A DNA stretch of 64,000 nt, taken from NCBI GenBank assembly GCA_946415365.1, contig CAMKSE010000010.1, positions 80,960-144,959 on the forward strand, read 5' to 3'. The position numbers were made by a program, and so were the translations under genes. How positions within the stretch are numbered: position 1 is the stretch's first letter; each line of letters opens with the position of its first letter. The notes under the pieces are model-generated. The model did not search any database. It was not told where the DNA came from and saw nothing but the letters and a program-made list of their open reading frames with translations. This document shows, piece by piece, positions 13,063-20,840 of this stretch. This stretch comes from an uncultured Prevotellaceae bacterium. Lineage in GTDB: Bacteria; Bacteroidota; Bacteroidia; Bacteroidales; Bacteroidaceae.

Positions 13063-13874
13063 TTCCTTTGTCGGACTGCCTCGTACATCAGGATGGCCGC
13101 AGAGACGCTGACGTTCAGGGAGTCGAGACGACCGAGCATGGGGATACGGATGTGTACGTCGGCAGCATCGCGCCACTGTTGGGAGAGACCGGTAGATTCG
13201 GTGCCCATGACAATGGCTGTGGCCTGACGCATGTCGTAGTCGTAATAGTCGTAGGCGTCCTGCAACTGAGCCGTGAGGATGCGTACCTTGTGCTCCTTGA
13301 GGAAGGCGATGCACTCTTTCGATGTGCAGACGGCCACGGGTACGCTGAACACCCCTCCGATGCTGGCACGGATGAGGTTGGGGTTATAGAGGTCTGTCAG
13401 CGGGTCGCACACGATGACGGCATCCACGTTGGCAGCCTCTGCCGTGCGCAGGATAGCACCGAGGTTGCCGGGCTTCTCCACACTCTCGAGGACCACGATC
13501 AGCGGATTCTTATGCGCTGACAATTGGGTGCTGACGGCGGAGAGAGCGTGGTCCTTGCACTTGACCACAGCGATCATGCCTTCAGTACTGCCGCGATAGG
13601 CCATCTTCTCGTAGACTTGCGGTGAAACGTTATAGTTTATAGTTGATAGTTTATTGTTTATAGTTGATTTGCTGGCAAGCCCATTAAAACCGTCAGTGTA
13701 ATCAACTGTAAACAATTCCACCACCTCGTACCCACAGGCGATGCAGTGCCCGATCTCACGCTGCCCTTCCACCACGAAGAGTCCCTCTTCACGGCGAAGT
13801 GAGGACTTCTGTTGCAGGGCTGTGACGTGCTTCACTCGGGCGTTCTGAACGCTTGTAATGACATTTTCTTCCAT
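13041..13874 (-). CDS. TrmH/SpoU-family RNA 2'-O-methyltransferase
   Basis: 277 residues. An N-terminal substrate-binding segment (SLRREEGLFVVEGQREI, near residues 25-40) precedes the SPOUT domain with the three family motifs: EKPGNLGAILRTAEA, VMGTESTGLS and IPMLGRLDSLNVSVSAAI. It methylates a ribose in rRNA or tRNA using SAM; the exact target cannot be read. ATG 13874 is chosen because the -7 box lies at 13884-13892, making the longer reading impossible from that promoter. An in-frame insertion encodes STINNKLSTINYN (array 13629-13669), and the final codons and stop lie in another array. It heads the series with mtnN and luxS. Confidence 0.9.
   Translation of the reverse strand: MEENVITSVQNARVKHVTALQQKSSLRREEGLFVVEGQREIGHCIACGYEVVELFTVDYTDGFNGLASKSTINNKLSTINYNVSPQVYEKMAYRGSTEGMIAVVKCKDHALSAVSTQLSAHKNPLIVVLESVEKPGNLGAILRTAEAANVDAVIVCDPLTDLYNPNLIRASIGGVFSVPVAVCTSKECIAFLKEHKVRILTAQLQDAYDYYDYDMRQATAIVMGTESTGLSQQWRDAADVHIRIPMLGRLDSLNVSVSAAILMYEAVRQRKTLNYKL
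13629..13669. repeat. In-frame GTT(T/G)ANN heptad array inside the methyltransferase gene
   Basis: Six units. Read as the gene, the units alternate TAAAC and TCAAC so that exactly every third unit, where TAA would fall in frame, has TCA instead. The peptide repeats as STINNKL then STINYN. Confidence 0.9.
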
Positions 13875-13883
13875 AATTCGGAT

Positions 13884-13892
13884 GCAAAGATA
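13884..13892 (-). promoter_or_regulatory. Bacteroidetes -7 promoter box for the TrmH-family gene
   Basis: TATCTTTGC on the minus strand, 9 bases before the ATG at 13874. The transcript leader must be very short. Confidence 0.7.
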
Positions 13893-13967
13893 CTGTTTTT
13901 TCTGAGACAAAAGAACAAAAGGAACAAAAATAATATGTTCTTATGTTCTTATGTCTAAAAATTTTCG

Positions 13968-13976
13968 TAATTTTGC
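13968..13976 (+). promoter_or_regulatory. Bacteroidetes -7 promoter box for the yfhO-like/fkp pair
   Basis: TAATTTTGC, 26 bases before the ATG at 14003. It is divergent from the promoter at 13884. Confidence 0.7.
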
Positions 13977-14002
13977 ACGCAGAATCAAAATAATAATGTT
14001 CA

Positions 14003-16519
14003 ATGTTGAATCTTCAATCAACCATCAAGCGATGTCTGCCTGATCTGCTGGCAGTGCTGTTGTTTGCCGTTCTGGCGTTTGCTTATTTCTTCCCGGCCGA
14101 CCTGGAGGGGAGGATCCTGTTCCGTCACGATGCCTCTGCAGGCCGTGGTGCCGGACAGGAGGGCATGGCGTATCTGGAGAAGACGGGTGAGCGTACGCGT
14201 TGGACAAATGCCCTGTTCTGTGGCATGCCGACGTACCAGATGGCTCCGTCGTACGGATCGACCAACCTGTTGATGAAGGTGACTGACGCCTATCATCTCT
14301 GGCTGCCGGAGAACGTGTGGTACGTATTTGCCTATCTGCTGGGGTTCTATATCCTGCTGAGGGCCTTCGACTTCCGTCAGCATCTGGCGGCACTGGGGAG
14401 TATCCTCTGGGCTTTCTCCACCTATTTCCTGATCATCATTGCCGCCGGACATATCTGGAAGGTGTGGGCGCTGGCCTACCTGCCGCCGATGATAGCGGGT
14501 ATGGTGCTTGCCTACCGGGGGAAATACCTGTGGGGATTCTTGTTGATGGCGATATTCACGGCGTTTGAGATCAATGCCAACCATGTGCAGATGACCTATT
14601 ACTATCTGTTCATCATCCTGTTCATCGCCCTGGCCTGGCTGGTGGAGTCCATCCGAAAGCACCAGATGGCGCACTTCCTGAAAGCGATGGCTGTCTGTAT
14701 CGCTGGAGCGGCTATCGGCGTGTGCATCAATCTCTCGAACCTCTACCATACCTGGCAGTACAGCAAGGAGTCGATGCGTGGGAAGAGTGAGCTGGTGAAG
14801 GAGAACACGGCGAACCAGACGAACAGTGGTCTGGAGCGCGACTATATCACACAGTGGAGCTATGGCATCGGGGAGACGTGGACACTGCTCATCCCGAACA
14901 CGAAGGGTGGGGCCTCGGTGCCACTGACCCTGAATGAAACGGCCATGGCCCATGCCGACGCCAATTATCAGTATATCTATCAGCAGCTGCCGCAGTACTG
15001 GGGGGAACAGCCCGGTACCAGTGGACCGGTCTATGTGGGGGCCTTCGTGGTGTTCCTCTTCGTCCTCGGACTGTTTATCGTGAAAGGTCCGTTGAAGTGG
15101 GCCCTGCTGGCTGCGACCATCTTGTCGATACTGCTGTCGTGGGGAAAGAACTTCATGGGCCTGACGGACTTCTTCATCGACTATGTGCCGATGTATGCGA
15201 AGTTCAGGACGGTGGCGTCGATCCTCGTGATAGCGGAGTTCACCATCCCGCTGCTCGCCATGCTGGCACTGAAGAAACTCCTGGAGGAGCCTGAGCAGAT
15301 GAAGCCGAGGATGAAATATGTGGGCATCTCGTTCCTGTTGACGGGGGGTATCGCCATGTTGTTCTCGCTGATGCCTGATGCCTTCTTCAGCAGTTTCATC
15401 TCGACGAGTGAGATGCAGGCGTTGAAGAGTCTTCCCGCAGAGCACATACAGCCCATCATGGCCAATCTTACGGAGATGCGTCAGGCGATGTTCACCAGTG
15501 ACTGTCTGCGCTCGTTCTATATCATTCTGGCAGGTACGGGTATCCTGTTGGCTGTGGCCTTCGGTAAGTTGAAGAAGGCGTATGCCGTGGGCATCATCCT
15601 GGTGCTCTGTCTGGTTGATTTGTGGACGGTAAACAAACGTTACCTGAACGACGAGATGTTTGTGCCGGCGTCGGAACGGGAGGCACCGCAGCAGAAGACA
15701 CAGACCGACGAGCTGATCCTGCGTGACCAGAGTCTGGACTATCGGGTGCTGAACCTGGCCTCGAATACCTTCAACGAGAACGAGACCAGCTTCTATCATA
15801 AGAGTATCGGCGGCTATCATGCTGCGAAGCTGAGACGTTATCAGGAGGTGGTGGAACGCTACATCAATCCGGAGATGCAAAGGCTGTACAAGTCGGTCTC
15901 TGAGGCTGCGGGGGATATGACTCAGGTGAAGGGCGACAGTATCTTCCCCGTGCTCAATATGCTGAACGCCAAGTACTTCATCTTCCCGCTGGAGGGTGGA
16001 CAGACCGTACCCATACAGAATCCCTATGTCTATGGCAATGCCTGGTTCGTGGACGAACTGCGTTATGTGGATGACGCCAATCAGGAGATGGACGCCCTGG
16101 GACAACTCGACCTGCGCCATCAGGCTGTGGCCGACGCGAAGTTCAAGGAACAGCTGGGAGAGGCTGTCGTGCAGGATACGGCCAGCGTGGTCAGCATCAC
16201 GGCCTATGAGCCTAACCGTCTGACTTATGACGTGAATACGGGTAAGGGCGGTGTGCTGGTGTTCTCTGAGATCTACTATCCCGGATGGACGGCTACCGTA
16301 GACGGTCAGCCCGTGGAACTGGGACGTGTGGACTATCTCCTGCGGGCCATGCAGATCGCTCCGGGACGACATCAGGTGGAACTGTCGTTCTTCCCGAAGT
16401 CGGTGAATACCACGGAAACATTTGCCTATGCGGCCTATGGCGTCCTGATCCTGGTGCTGTTGGGTGCCGGGTTCATGGAATACCGTCGGCGACAAAAGAA
16501 ATCATCCGTTTCAGCGTGA
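14003..16519 (+). CDS. YfhO-family polytopic membrane protein
   Basis: 838 residues. It starts with a membrane helix (LLAVLLFAVLAFAYFF), then a conserved extracytoplasmic loop with RFRHD-like FRHDASAG and ALFCGMPTYQM, then about a dozen hydrophobic helices to residue 540. A soluble C-terminal domain follows (LDYRVLNLASNTFNENETSF, YYPGWTATVDG) and a last membrane helix before a basic tail. This layout matches the YfhO family (GT-C-like membrane proteins, some involved in glycosylating cell-wall polymers). The TGA overlaps the GTG of fkp as GTGA, so translation is coupled and a link with fucosylated glycans is plausible but inferred. Confidence 0.85.
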   Translation: MLNLQSTIKRCLPDLLAVLLFAVLAFAYFFPADLEGRILFRHDASAGRGAGQEGMAYLEKTGERTRWTNALFCGMPTYQMAPSYGSTNLLMKVTDAYHLWLPENVWYVFAYLLGFYILLRAFDFRQHLAALGSILWAFSTYFLIIIAAGHIWKVWALAYLPPMIAGMVLAYRGKYLWGFLLMAIFTAFEINANHVQMTYYYLFIILFIALAWLVESIRKHQMAHFLKAMAVCIAGAAIGVCINLSNLYHTWQYSKESMRGKSELVKENTANQTNSGLERDYITQWSYGIGETWTLLIPNTKGGASVPLTLNETAMAHADANYQYIYQQLPQYWGEQPGTSGPVYVGAFVVFLFVLGLFIVKGPLKWALLAATILSILLSWGKNFMGLTDFFIDYVPMYAKFRTVASILVIAEFTIPLLAMLALKKLLEEPEQMKPRMKYVGISFLLTGGIAMLFSLMPDAFFSSFISTSEMQALKSLPAEHIQPIMANLTEMRQAMFTSDCLRSFYIILAGTGILLAVAFGKLKKAYAVGIILVLCLVDLWTVNKRYLNDEMFVPASEREAPQQKTQTDELILRDQSLDYRVLNLASNTFNENETSFYHKSIGGYHAAKLRRYQEVVERYINPEMQRLYKSVSEAAGDMTQVKGDSIFPVLNMLNAKYFIFPLEGGQTVPIQNPYVYGNAWFVDELRYVDDANQEMDALGQLDLRHQAVADAKFKEQLGEAVVQDTASVVSITAYEPNRLTYDVNTGKGGVLVFSEIYYPGWTATVDGQPVELGRVDYLLRAMQIAPGRHQVELSFFPKSVNTTETFAYAAYGVLILVLLGAGFMEYRRRQKKSSVSA

Positions 16520-19023
16520 AGAAACTGTTGTCGCTGCCACCGAATCTCGTCGGCTGTTTCCATGAGGTGACGGGACTGAGTACAGAGGCGTATTTCTGTA
16601 CCTGTGATCCCATCGGGCAACGTCTCGGCAGTGGGGGAGGAACCGTCTGGTTGCTGGAGGAGGCCTGGAGGCAGGAGAGAAGGAGTCAGGAGTTTGGGGC
16701 GTGGCTCGCGAAGGAAAAGAGGATCTTGATCCATGCCGGTGGACAGAGTAAGCGTCTGCCGGGATATGCGGTGTCAGGGAAGGTGCTGATACCGCTGCCC
16801 GTGTTCCCCTGGGAACGGGGTCAGCGACGCTCGCAGGATCTGTTGGGGGTGCAACTGCCGCTCTATGAGCAGATGATGGCAGCAGCGCCTGAGGGTATCC
16901 ATACGATGGTGGTCAGCGGTGATGTGCTCATCCGGGCCACACAGCCGTTGCAGCCTGTTCCTGAGGCGGATGTCGTGTGTTACGGCCTCTGGCTCGATGC
17001 TTCGGTGGCGAAGAATCATGGTGTCTTTGTCAGCAGTCGGCGTACGCCCTCTGTGCTGAAGCAGATGCTCCAGAAGCCATCGGTTGAGACGCTCACGGAA
17101 CTGGAGCGCGATCATCTCTGTCTGACGGATATCGGGGTATGGATGCTCAGCGATCGGGCTGTGGCGCTGCTCGCGCAGCGCGCTAGGGGGACTAGTCAAA
17201 CTAGTCATACTAGTTATACTAGTTATCCTAGTCAAACTAGTCTTAGGGAATATGATCTTTATGGCGAATTTGGCTGTGCCCTCGGGACAGAGCCGACGAA
17301 GCCTGATGACGAGATTTCCAGCCTGAAGGTTGCGATAGTGCCTTTGGCGGGCGGGGAGTTCTATCATTTCGGCACCTCGCGGGAGATTATCTCCTCGACG
17401 GTGAAACTACAGAACCCCGTCAACGACGAGTGCGAGAGCAGGCCTCCCGACGGTCAACCTCATCCGAGCATCATCGTGCAGAATGCCTTGGTGGAGATCC
17501 CGTTCACGGAGGAGAATAATCATATATGGATCGAGAACAGTCATATCGGTAGTCGGTGGCATCTGACCCATGACCATATCATTACGGGTGTGCCGGAGAA
17601 CGACTGGGAGATCAGTCTGGAGCCTGGGGAGTGTATCGATGTCACACCGGTAGGCGAGCAGGACTATGAGGTGCGCCGCTATCGGATCGATGAGCCTCAG
17701 AACAGCAATGAACTGGCGGAGCGTGCCAACCTGCGCCGACTCTTTGACCAGCGTCGTGGGTTCCGTCAACAGTGTGCGATGGACCGTATCCACGATGCCA
17801 TGTTCCGTGGGGATAGTGACAGGGCGTTCGCCCTGCTCCGTGAGGGATTGTTACAGAGGGACGGTTCTTTTGTTACATCGCGCGATGTAACAAAAGAACC
17901 GTCCCTCTGTGTCTGTCACGACCAGATGGTGTGTGGACGCAGTCCTGTGAGAATCGATATCGCCGGTGGATGGACAGATACGCCGCCTTACTGTCTGATG
18001 GAGGGTGGCTGTGTCATTAACTTCGCCATCGAACTGAATGGTCAGCCGCCGTTGCAGGTGTATGTCAAGCCGTCAAAGGCGTATCGTATTGTACTCCGTA
18101 GTATCGATCTCGGGGCGATGGAGGTGGTTGAGACCTCGGCGCAGCTGATGGACTTTATGCACGTCGGCTCGCCCTTCTCCATTCCCAAGGCTGCCCTCGT
18201 GCTCGCCGGCTTCGGTTCATCCGGCGATGATGGTTCCTTGTCACTGAAATCCCAGCTTGAGGCCTTCGGTTCAGGCATAGAACTGACGTTGCTCTCGGCC
18301 GTTCCTGCAGGCAGTGGCCTTGGCACCAGCAGTATCCTCGCTGCCACGGTCTTAGGGGCACTGAATGATTTCTGTGGCCTGGGCTGGGACAAGAACGAGA
18401 TCGGCCATCGTACGCTGATGCTGGAACAGATGCTGACTACGGGCGGTGGCTGGCAGGATCAGTTCGGTGGTGTGCTGGCTGGCGTGAAGTTGTTGCAGAC
18501 GAGTAGGGGATTCGAACAGAACCCGTCGGTGAGATGGCTGCCAGACGACTTATGGACGCTGCCCGAGTATCAGGCTTGTCACCTATTATATTATACGGGC
18601 ATCACGCGTACGGCCAAGCAGATCTTGGCGGAGATCGTACGGCGGATGTTCCTGAAGGATGATGCCGAGCTGCGTCTGCTCCGGGAGATGAAGGCGCACA
18701 CGATGGAGATGTGCGAGGCGATTCAATGTAACGATTTCAGTAGGATGGGACTGCTGATGCGTAGGACGTGGCAGCAGAACCAGGCGCTCGACAGGGGGAC
18801 GAATCCTGCAGCTATCGCTGCCCTGACGGCTCTCATCGATGATCTCTGCCTTGGCTATAAGCTTCCCGGAGCCGGTGGTGGCGGTTATCTCTATATGGTG
18901 GCGAAAGATTCTGAGGCGGCGCTCCGTATCAGACAGATCCTCACGGAGCACCGTCAGAACCTTAATGCCCGGTTTGTGGAGATGGCCATCTCTACAACCG
19001 GCCTCCAGATCAGCAGGAGCTAG
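16516..19023 (+). CDS. fkp: Bifunctional L-fucokinase/GDP-L-fucose pyrophosphorylase Fkp
   Basis: 835 residues. It converts L-fucose to fucose-1-phosphate and then GDP-fucose for capsule and glycoprotein fucosylation. N-terminal pyrophosphorylase part: KLLSLPPNLVGCF, GSGGGTVWLLEE, ILIHAGGQSKRLPGYA. C-terminal GHMP-kinase part: GRSPVRIDIAGGWTDTPPY, PAGSGLGTSSILA, KLPGAGGGGYLY. The GTG start at 16516 places VKKLLSLPPN at the N-terminus, as in B. fragilis Fkp; the longer reading translates yfhO out of frame. It is about 110 residues shorter than the 949-residue B. fragilis enzyme, mostly through loss of the central linker after GVPENDW. It carries two in-frame additions: an ACTAGTNNN array and a perfect palindrome. 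Confidence 0.95.
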   Translation: MKKLLSLPPNLVGCFHEVTGLSTEAYFCTCDPIGQRLGSGGGTVWLLEEAWRQERRSQEFGAWLAKEKRILIHAGGQSKRLPGYAVSGKVLIPLPVFPWERGQRRSQDLLGVQLPLYEQMMAAAPEGIHTMVVSGDVLIRATQPLQPVPEADVVCYGLWLDASVAKNHGVFVSSRRTPSVLKQMLQKPSVETLTELERDHLCLTDIGVWMLSDRAVALLAQRARGTSQTSHTSYTSYPSQTSLREYDLYGEFGCALGTEPTKPDDEISSLKVAIVPLAGGEFYHFGTSREIISSTVKLQNPVNDECESRPPDGQPHPSIIVQNALVEIPFTEENNHIWIENSHIGSRWHLTHDHIITGVPENDWEISLEPGECIDVTPVGEQDYEVRRYRIDEPQNSNELAERANLRRLFDQRRGFRQQCAMDRIHDAMFRGDSDRAFALLREGLLQRDGSFVTSRDVTKEPSLCVCHDQMVCGRSPVRIDIAGGWTDTPPYCLMEGGCVINFAIELNGQPPLQVYVKPSKAYRIVLRSIDLGAMEVVETSAQLMDFMHVGSPFSIPKAALVLAGFGSSGDDGSLSLKSQLEAFGSGIELTLLSAVPAGSGLGTSSILAATVLGALNDFCGLGWDKNEIGHRTLMLEQMLTTGGGWQDQFGGVLAGVKLLQTSRGFEQNPSVRWLPDDLWTLPEYQACHLLYYTGITRTAKQILAEIVRRMFLKDDAELRLLREMKAHTMEMCEAIQCNDFSRMGLLMRRTWQQNQALDRGTNPAAIAALTALIDDLCLGYKLPGAGGGGYLYMVAKDSEAALRIRQILTEHRQNLNARFVEMAISTTGLQISRS
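17191..17244. repeat. In-frame ACTAGTNNN array inside fkp
   Basis: Six 9-base units (ACTAGT plus three free bases; the fifth is CCTAGT). Encodes TSQTSHTSYTSYPSQTS between LLAQRARG and LREYDLYGEFG, a loop in the pyrophosphorylase part. Confidence 0.95.
17853..17910. repeat. 58-bp perfect palindrome inside fkp
   Basis: 29 bases (17853-17881) are the exact reverse complement of the next 29 (17882-17910), with no loop. It is in frame and encodes QRDGSFVTSRDVTKEPSLC between REGLL and VCHDQMVCGRSPV, i.e. at the linker before the kinase domain. No second copy is seen in the window. Confidence 0.97.
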
Positions 19024-19086
19024 ACTAGTAAGGCTAGTCAAACTAGTGGGACTAGTCGGACTAGTTTAACTAGTTTTACTAGCGTT
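19024..19086. repeat. ACTAGTNNN array between fkp and the four-helix-bundle gene
   Basis: Seven 9-base units start right after the fkp TAG and run to the last codons of the convergent gene, whose TAG stop (complement of 19088-19090) continues the pattern. ACTAGT is palindromic, so the array carries TAG on both strands. Confidence 0.95.
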
Positions 19087-19087
19087 T

Positions 19088-19801
19088 CTAGCTCTGTAGT
19101 TTGCCTTTGATGAGCTCTTTTAGATACTCGATCTCGGTTTGAAGGCGGGCGTTTTCTGATTTGAGTTGAGCTATCTCGCGATCCTTGGCATCTATTGTGG
19201 CCTTCTGAATATTGCGATAGCCAAGTCGGGCTGCCGTCATACGTTCCCGGATACCGCCGTTCTCAATAAAGTCCTGTTCCAGCCAAGACTCATAACTCTT
19301 CATCATCTTGTCGACATAGTGACAAAGTGACAGGGCAGTGTTAGCCATTTCCTCATCATCCCATCGGTTGAAGAAGGGCTGGTATTCTTCCAATTTGTTA
19401 TGCCGCTGGCAGAATCTTAGCAGATTGTCGTAGCGGTCGTGTCCTTTTTGCCAGCGGGCTAGTCTGTGCGATAGCAGATAGTCTTCATAGTCTTCCCGGA
19501 GTTCTTTTAAAGAGGCACGTGCGACATTGATGAGCTTCAGTTCTAACTCCATCGATGTGACACCATCAGCCATCCCTTCTACGATGTTCTGCTTGCCAGA
19601 GCGTGCTGCCTGTACCATCTGGTCTACGGTGCGATCTCCGTATTTGGCCAAAAAACGGGAGGTAAATACATAAGTCATCTGGTAGAGGACGACGGTCTTC
19701 TGGTAGAACCATAGTTCTTCCCAGTTTTTCTCCTTGCGGAGTACAACATCAATCATTGCTGCTGCCTCCGTCGGGTTCTTTTGTTCATTTTGGTGTGTCA
19801 T
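19088..19801 (-). CDS. Four-helix-bundle protein with suffix domain
   Basis: 237 residues, all helical. Residues about 15-120 (YQKTVVLYQMTYVFTSRFL, QMVQAARSGKQNIVEG) match the four-helix-bundle family related to 23S rRNA intervening-sequence proteins; the C-terminal half (NRWDDEEMANTALSLCHYVD, WLEQDFIENGGIRERM) matches the 'suffix' extension; the end is a coiled coil (KDREIAQLKSENARLQTEIE). Function unknown. ATG 19801 starts MTHQNEQK; an extension upstream would translate the end of the GSCFA gene out of frame. It follows the GSCFA gene by 32 bases and is probably co-transcribed with it. Confidence 0.85.
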   Translation of the reverse strand: MTHQNEQKNPTEAAAMIDVVLRKEKNWEELWFYQKTVVLYQMTYVFTSRFLAKYGDRTVDQMVQAARSGKQNIVEGMADGVTSMELELKLINVARASLKELREDYEDYLLSHRLARWQKGHDRYDNLLRFCQRHNKLEEYQPFFNRWDDEEMANTALSLCHYVDKMMKSYESWLEQDFIENGGIRERMTAARLGYRNIQKATIDAKDREIAQLKSENARLQTEIEYLKELIKGKLQS

Positions 19802-19833
19802 AATAATAGTATTTAAAGTTGAATGTCTTTTAT

Positions 19834-20724
19834 TTAAAGATGAATGTCTTTCAGCTTGGGGTATTTGTCTTGCAGGGCCTTCAGACGGATTTGGGTCTGG
19901 GCCATGAAGTGACGGTATTCTTCTGACTCGGGATGGAAGGGACGGTGTGACAAGGCCTGTCTGATGGGGCGCCACTCTTCCATAAATGATTTGGCCTCGG
20001 GGCTGAAGCACCAGGCCGTCAGACGCTCCCAGATGTAATCGACAGCCTGTTCTGAGGGATGCAGCATGTCGGCGGCATAGAAACGGTAATCGCGAAGCTC
20101 ATCCATCAGAAGCTCGTAGGCGGGGAAATAGATAGAGGGGCTAGTAAGACTAGTTTGACTAGTTGGACTAGTGAGACTAGTTTGACTAGTGGGACTAGTT
20201 TTGCTAGTTTGGCTAGTTGCGAGGAGGAGGGTGGCTTTGGAGAGCTGGCTCTCGTGATAACCGTATTTGCGGTAGCGGATGGGACTGATGGTCAGGATCA
20301 CCTGCACCTCGGGATTGTGCGACTGCAGCAGGTCGACCGTTTTCCTCAGATAGTCGCTACATTGGCTGACTGTTAACACCTCTTCCTGGAATAGTGAGGC
20401 AGGACGTTTCTCGCAGTTGTCGACAATCTCGCCTGTATCCTTCAGACGATAGATATGGTTCGTTCCCAACGTCAGGAACACGATGCGCGGAATGGCAGGG
20501 GACGTCTCATCAGAAGAACGGGATGACAGCAGGCGCTCAATGGTGTGCAGGATACTGGCAGGGTTGTACATCGTGCCGTAGGGATTCGAGATGACGGGAA
20601 AGCCGTTCTCCTTGAATTTCCGTCCTATCCCGTTGGCGAAGCACGAGCCAACCAACAGTATCTCCTCACAGGGCCTGATCTCAAAGGTGGCATGAGGTAT
20701 ATCGACAATCGTTCTGAACTCCAT
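19834..20724 (-). CDS. GSCFA family protein
   Basis: 296 residues. The name-giving motif LLVGSCFANGIG is near residue 25, followed by PYGTMYNPASI and LTLGTNHIY, and later LHPSEQAVDYIWERL, all typical of this SGNH-hydrolase-like Bacteroidetes family with proposed acyl-hydrolase chemistry. Between LLLA and SIYFPAYELLMDE it carries the low-complexity stretch TSQTSKTSPTSQ and similar, encoded by nine ACTAGT-type units. The promoter box is at 20741. The 3' end including the stop is partly duplicated (TTTAAAGNTGAATGTC at 19812 and 19833). Confidence 0.92.
   Translation of the reverse strand: MEFRTIVDIPHATFEIRPCEEILLVGSCFANGIGRKFKENGFPVISNPYGTMYNPASILHTIERLLSSRSSDETSPAIPRIVFLTLGTNHIYRLKDTGEIVDNCEKRPASLFQEEVLTVSQCSDYLRKTVDLLQSHNPEVQVILTISPIRYRKYGYHESQLSKATLLLATSQTSKTSPTSQTSLTSPTSQTSLTSPSIYFPAYELLMDELRDYRFYAADMLHPSEQAVDYIWERLTAWCFSPEAKSFMEEWRPIRQALSHRPFHPESEEYRHFMAQTQIRLKALQDKYPKLKDIHL
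20140..20220. repeat. In-frame ACTAGTNNN array inside the GSCFA gene
   Basis: Nine 9-base units, (A/G)CTAGT plus three free bases. On the coding strand it reads Thr-Ser-X nine times over. Same class as the arrays at 17191 and 19024. Confidence 0.95.
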
Positions 20725-20740
20725 AATACCAAAATCTACT

Positions 20741-20749
20741 GCAAAGATA
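20741..20749 (-). promoter_or_regulatory. Bacteroidetes -7 promoter box for the GSCFA gene
   Basis: TATCTTTGC on the minus strand, 16 bases before the ATG at 20724. Confidence 0.7.
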
Positions 20750-20812
20750 GTGTAAAAAAGGATAAATACAAAGAAAAAAGATAAATATGTGTCCCAATTC
20801 AGTCTTTTTTGC

Positions 20813-20821
20813 TACCTTTGC
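20813..20821 (+). promoter_or_regulatory. Bacteroidetes -7 promoter box for murF-alr
   Basis: TACCTTTGC, 19 bases before the ATG at 20841; divergent with the GSCFA promoter 63 bases away. Confidence 0.7.
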
Positions 20822-20840
20822 ACTATAAAAAACAGTAAGA

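Noticed and set aside
13875..13910. Upstream start of the TrmH-family gene at 13910
   Set aside because: It lies upstream of the -7 box at 13884-13892 and so could not be in the transcript.
14018..16495. 825-codon minus-strand ORF opposite the yfhO-like gene
   Set aside because: Antisense shadow of a GC-rich gene; His/Arg/Gln-rich composition, no domains, no promoter.
16285..16515. In-frame upstream extension of fkp from ATG 16285
   Set aside because: It overlaps yfhO in another frame with no Fkp similarity; GTG 16516 gives the known N-terminus.
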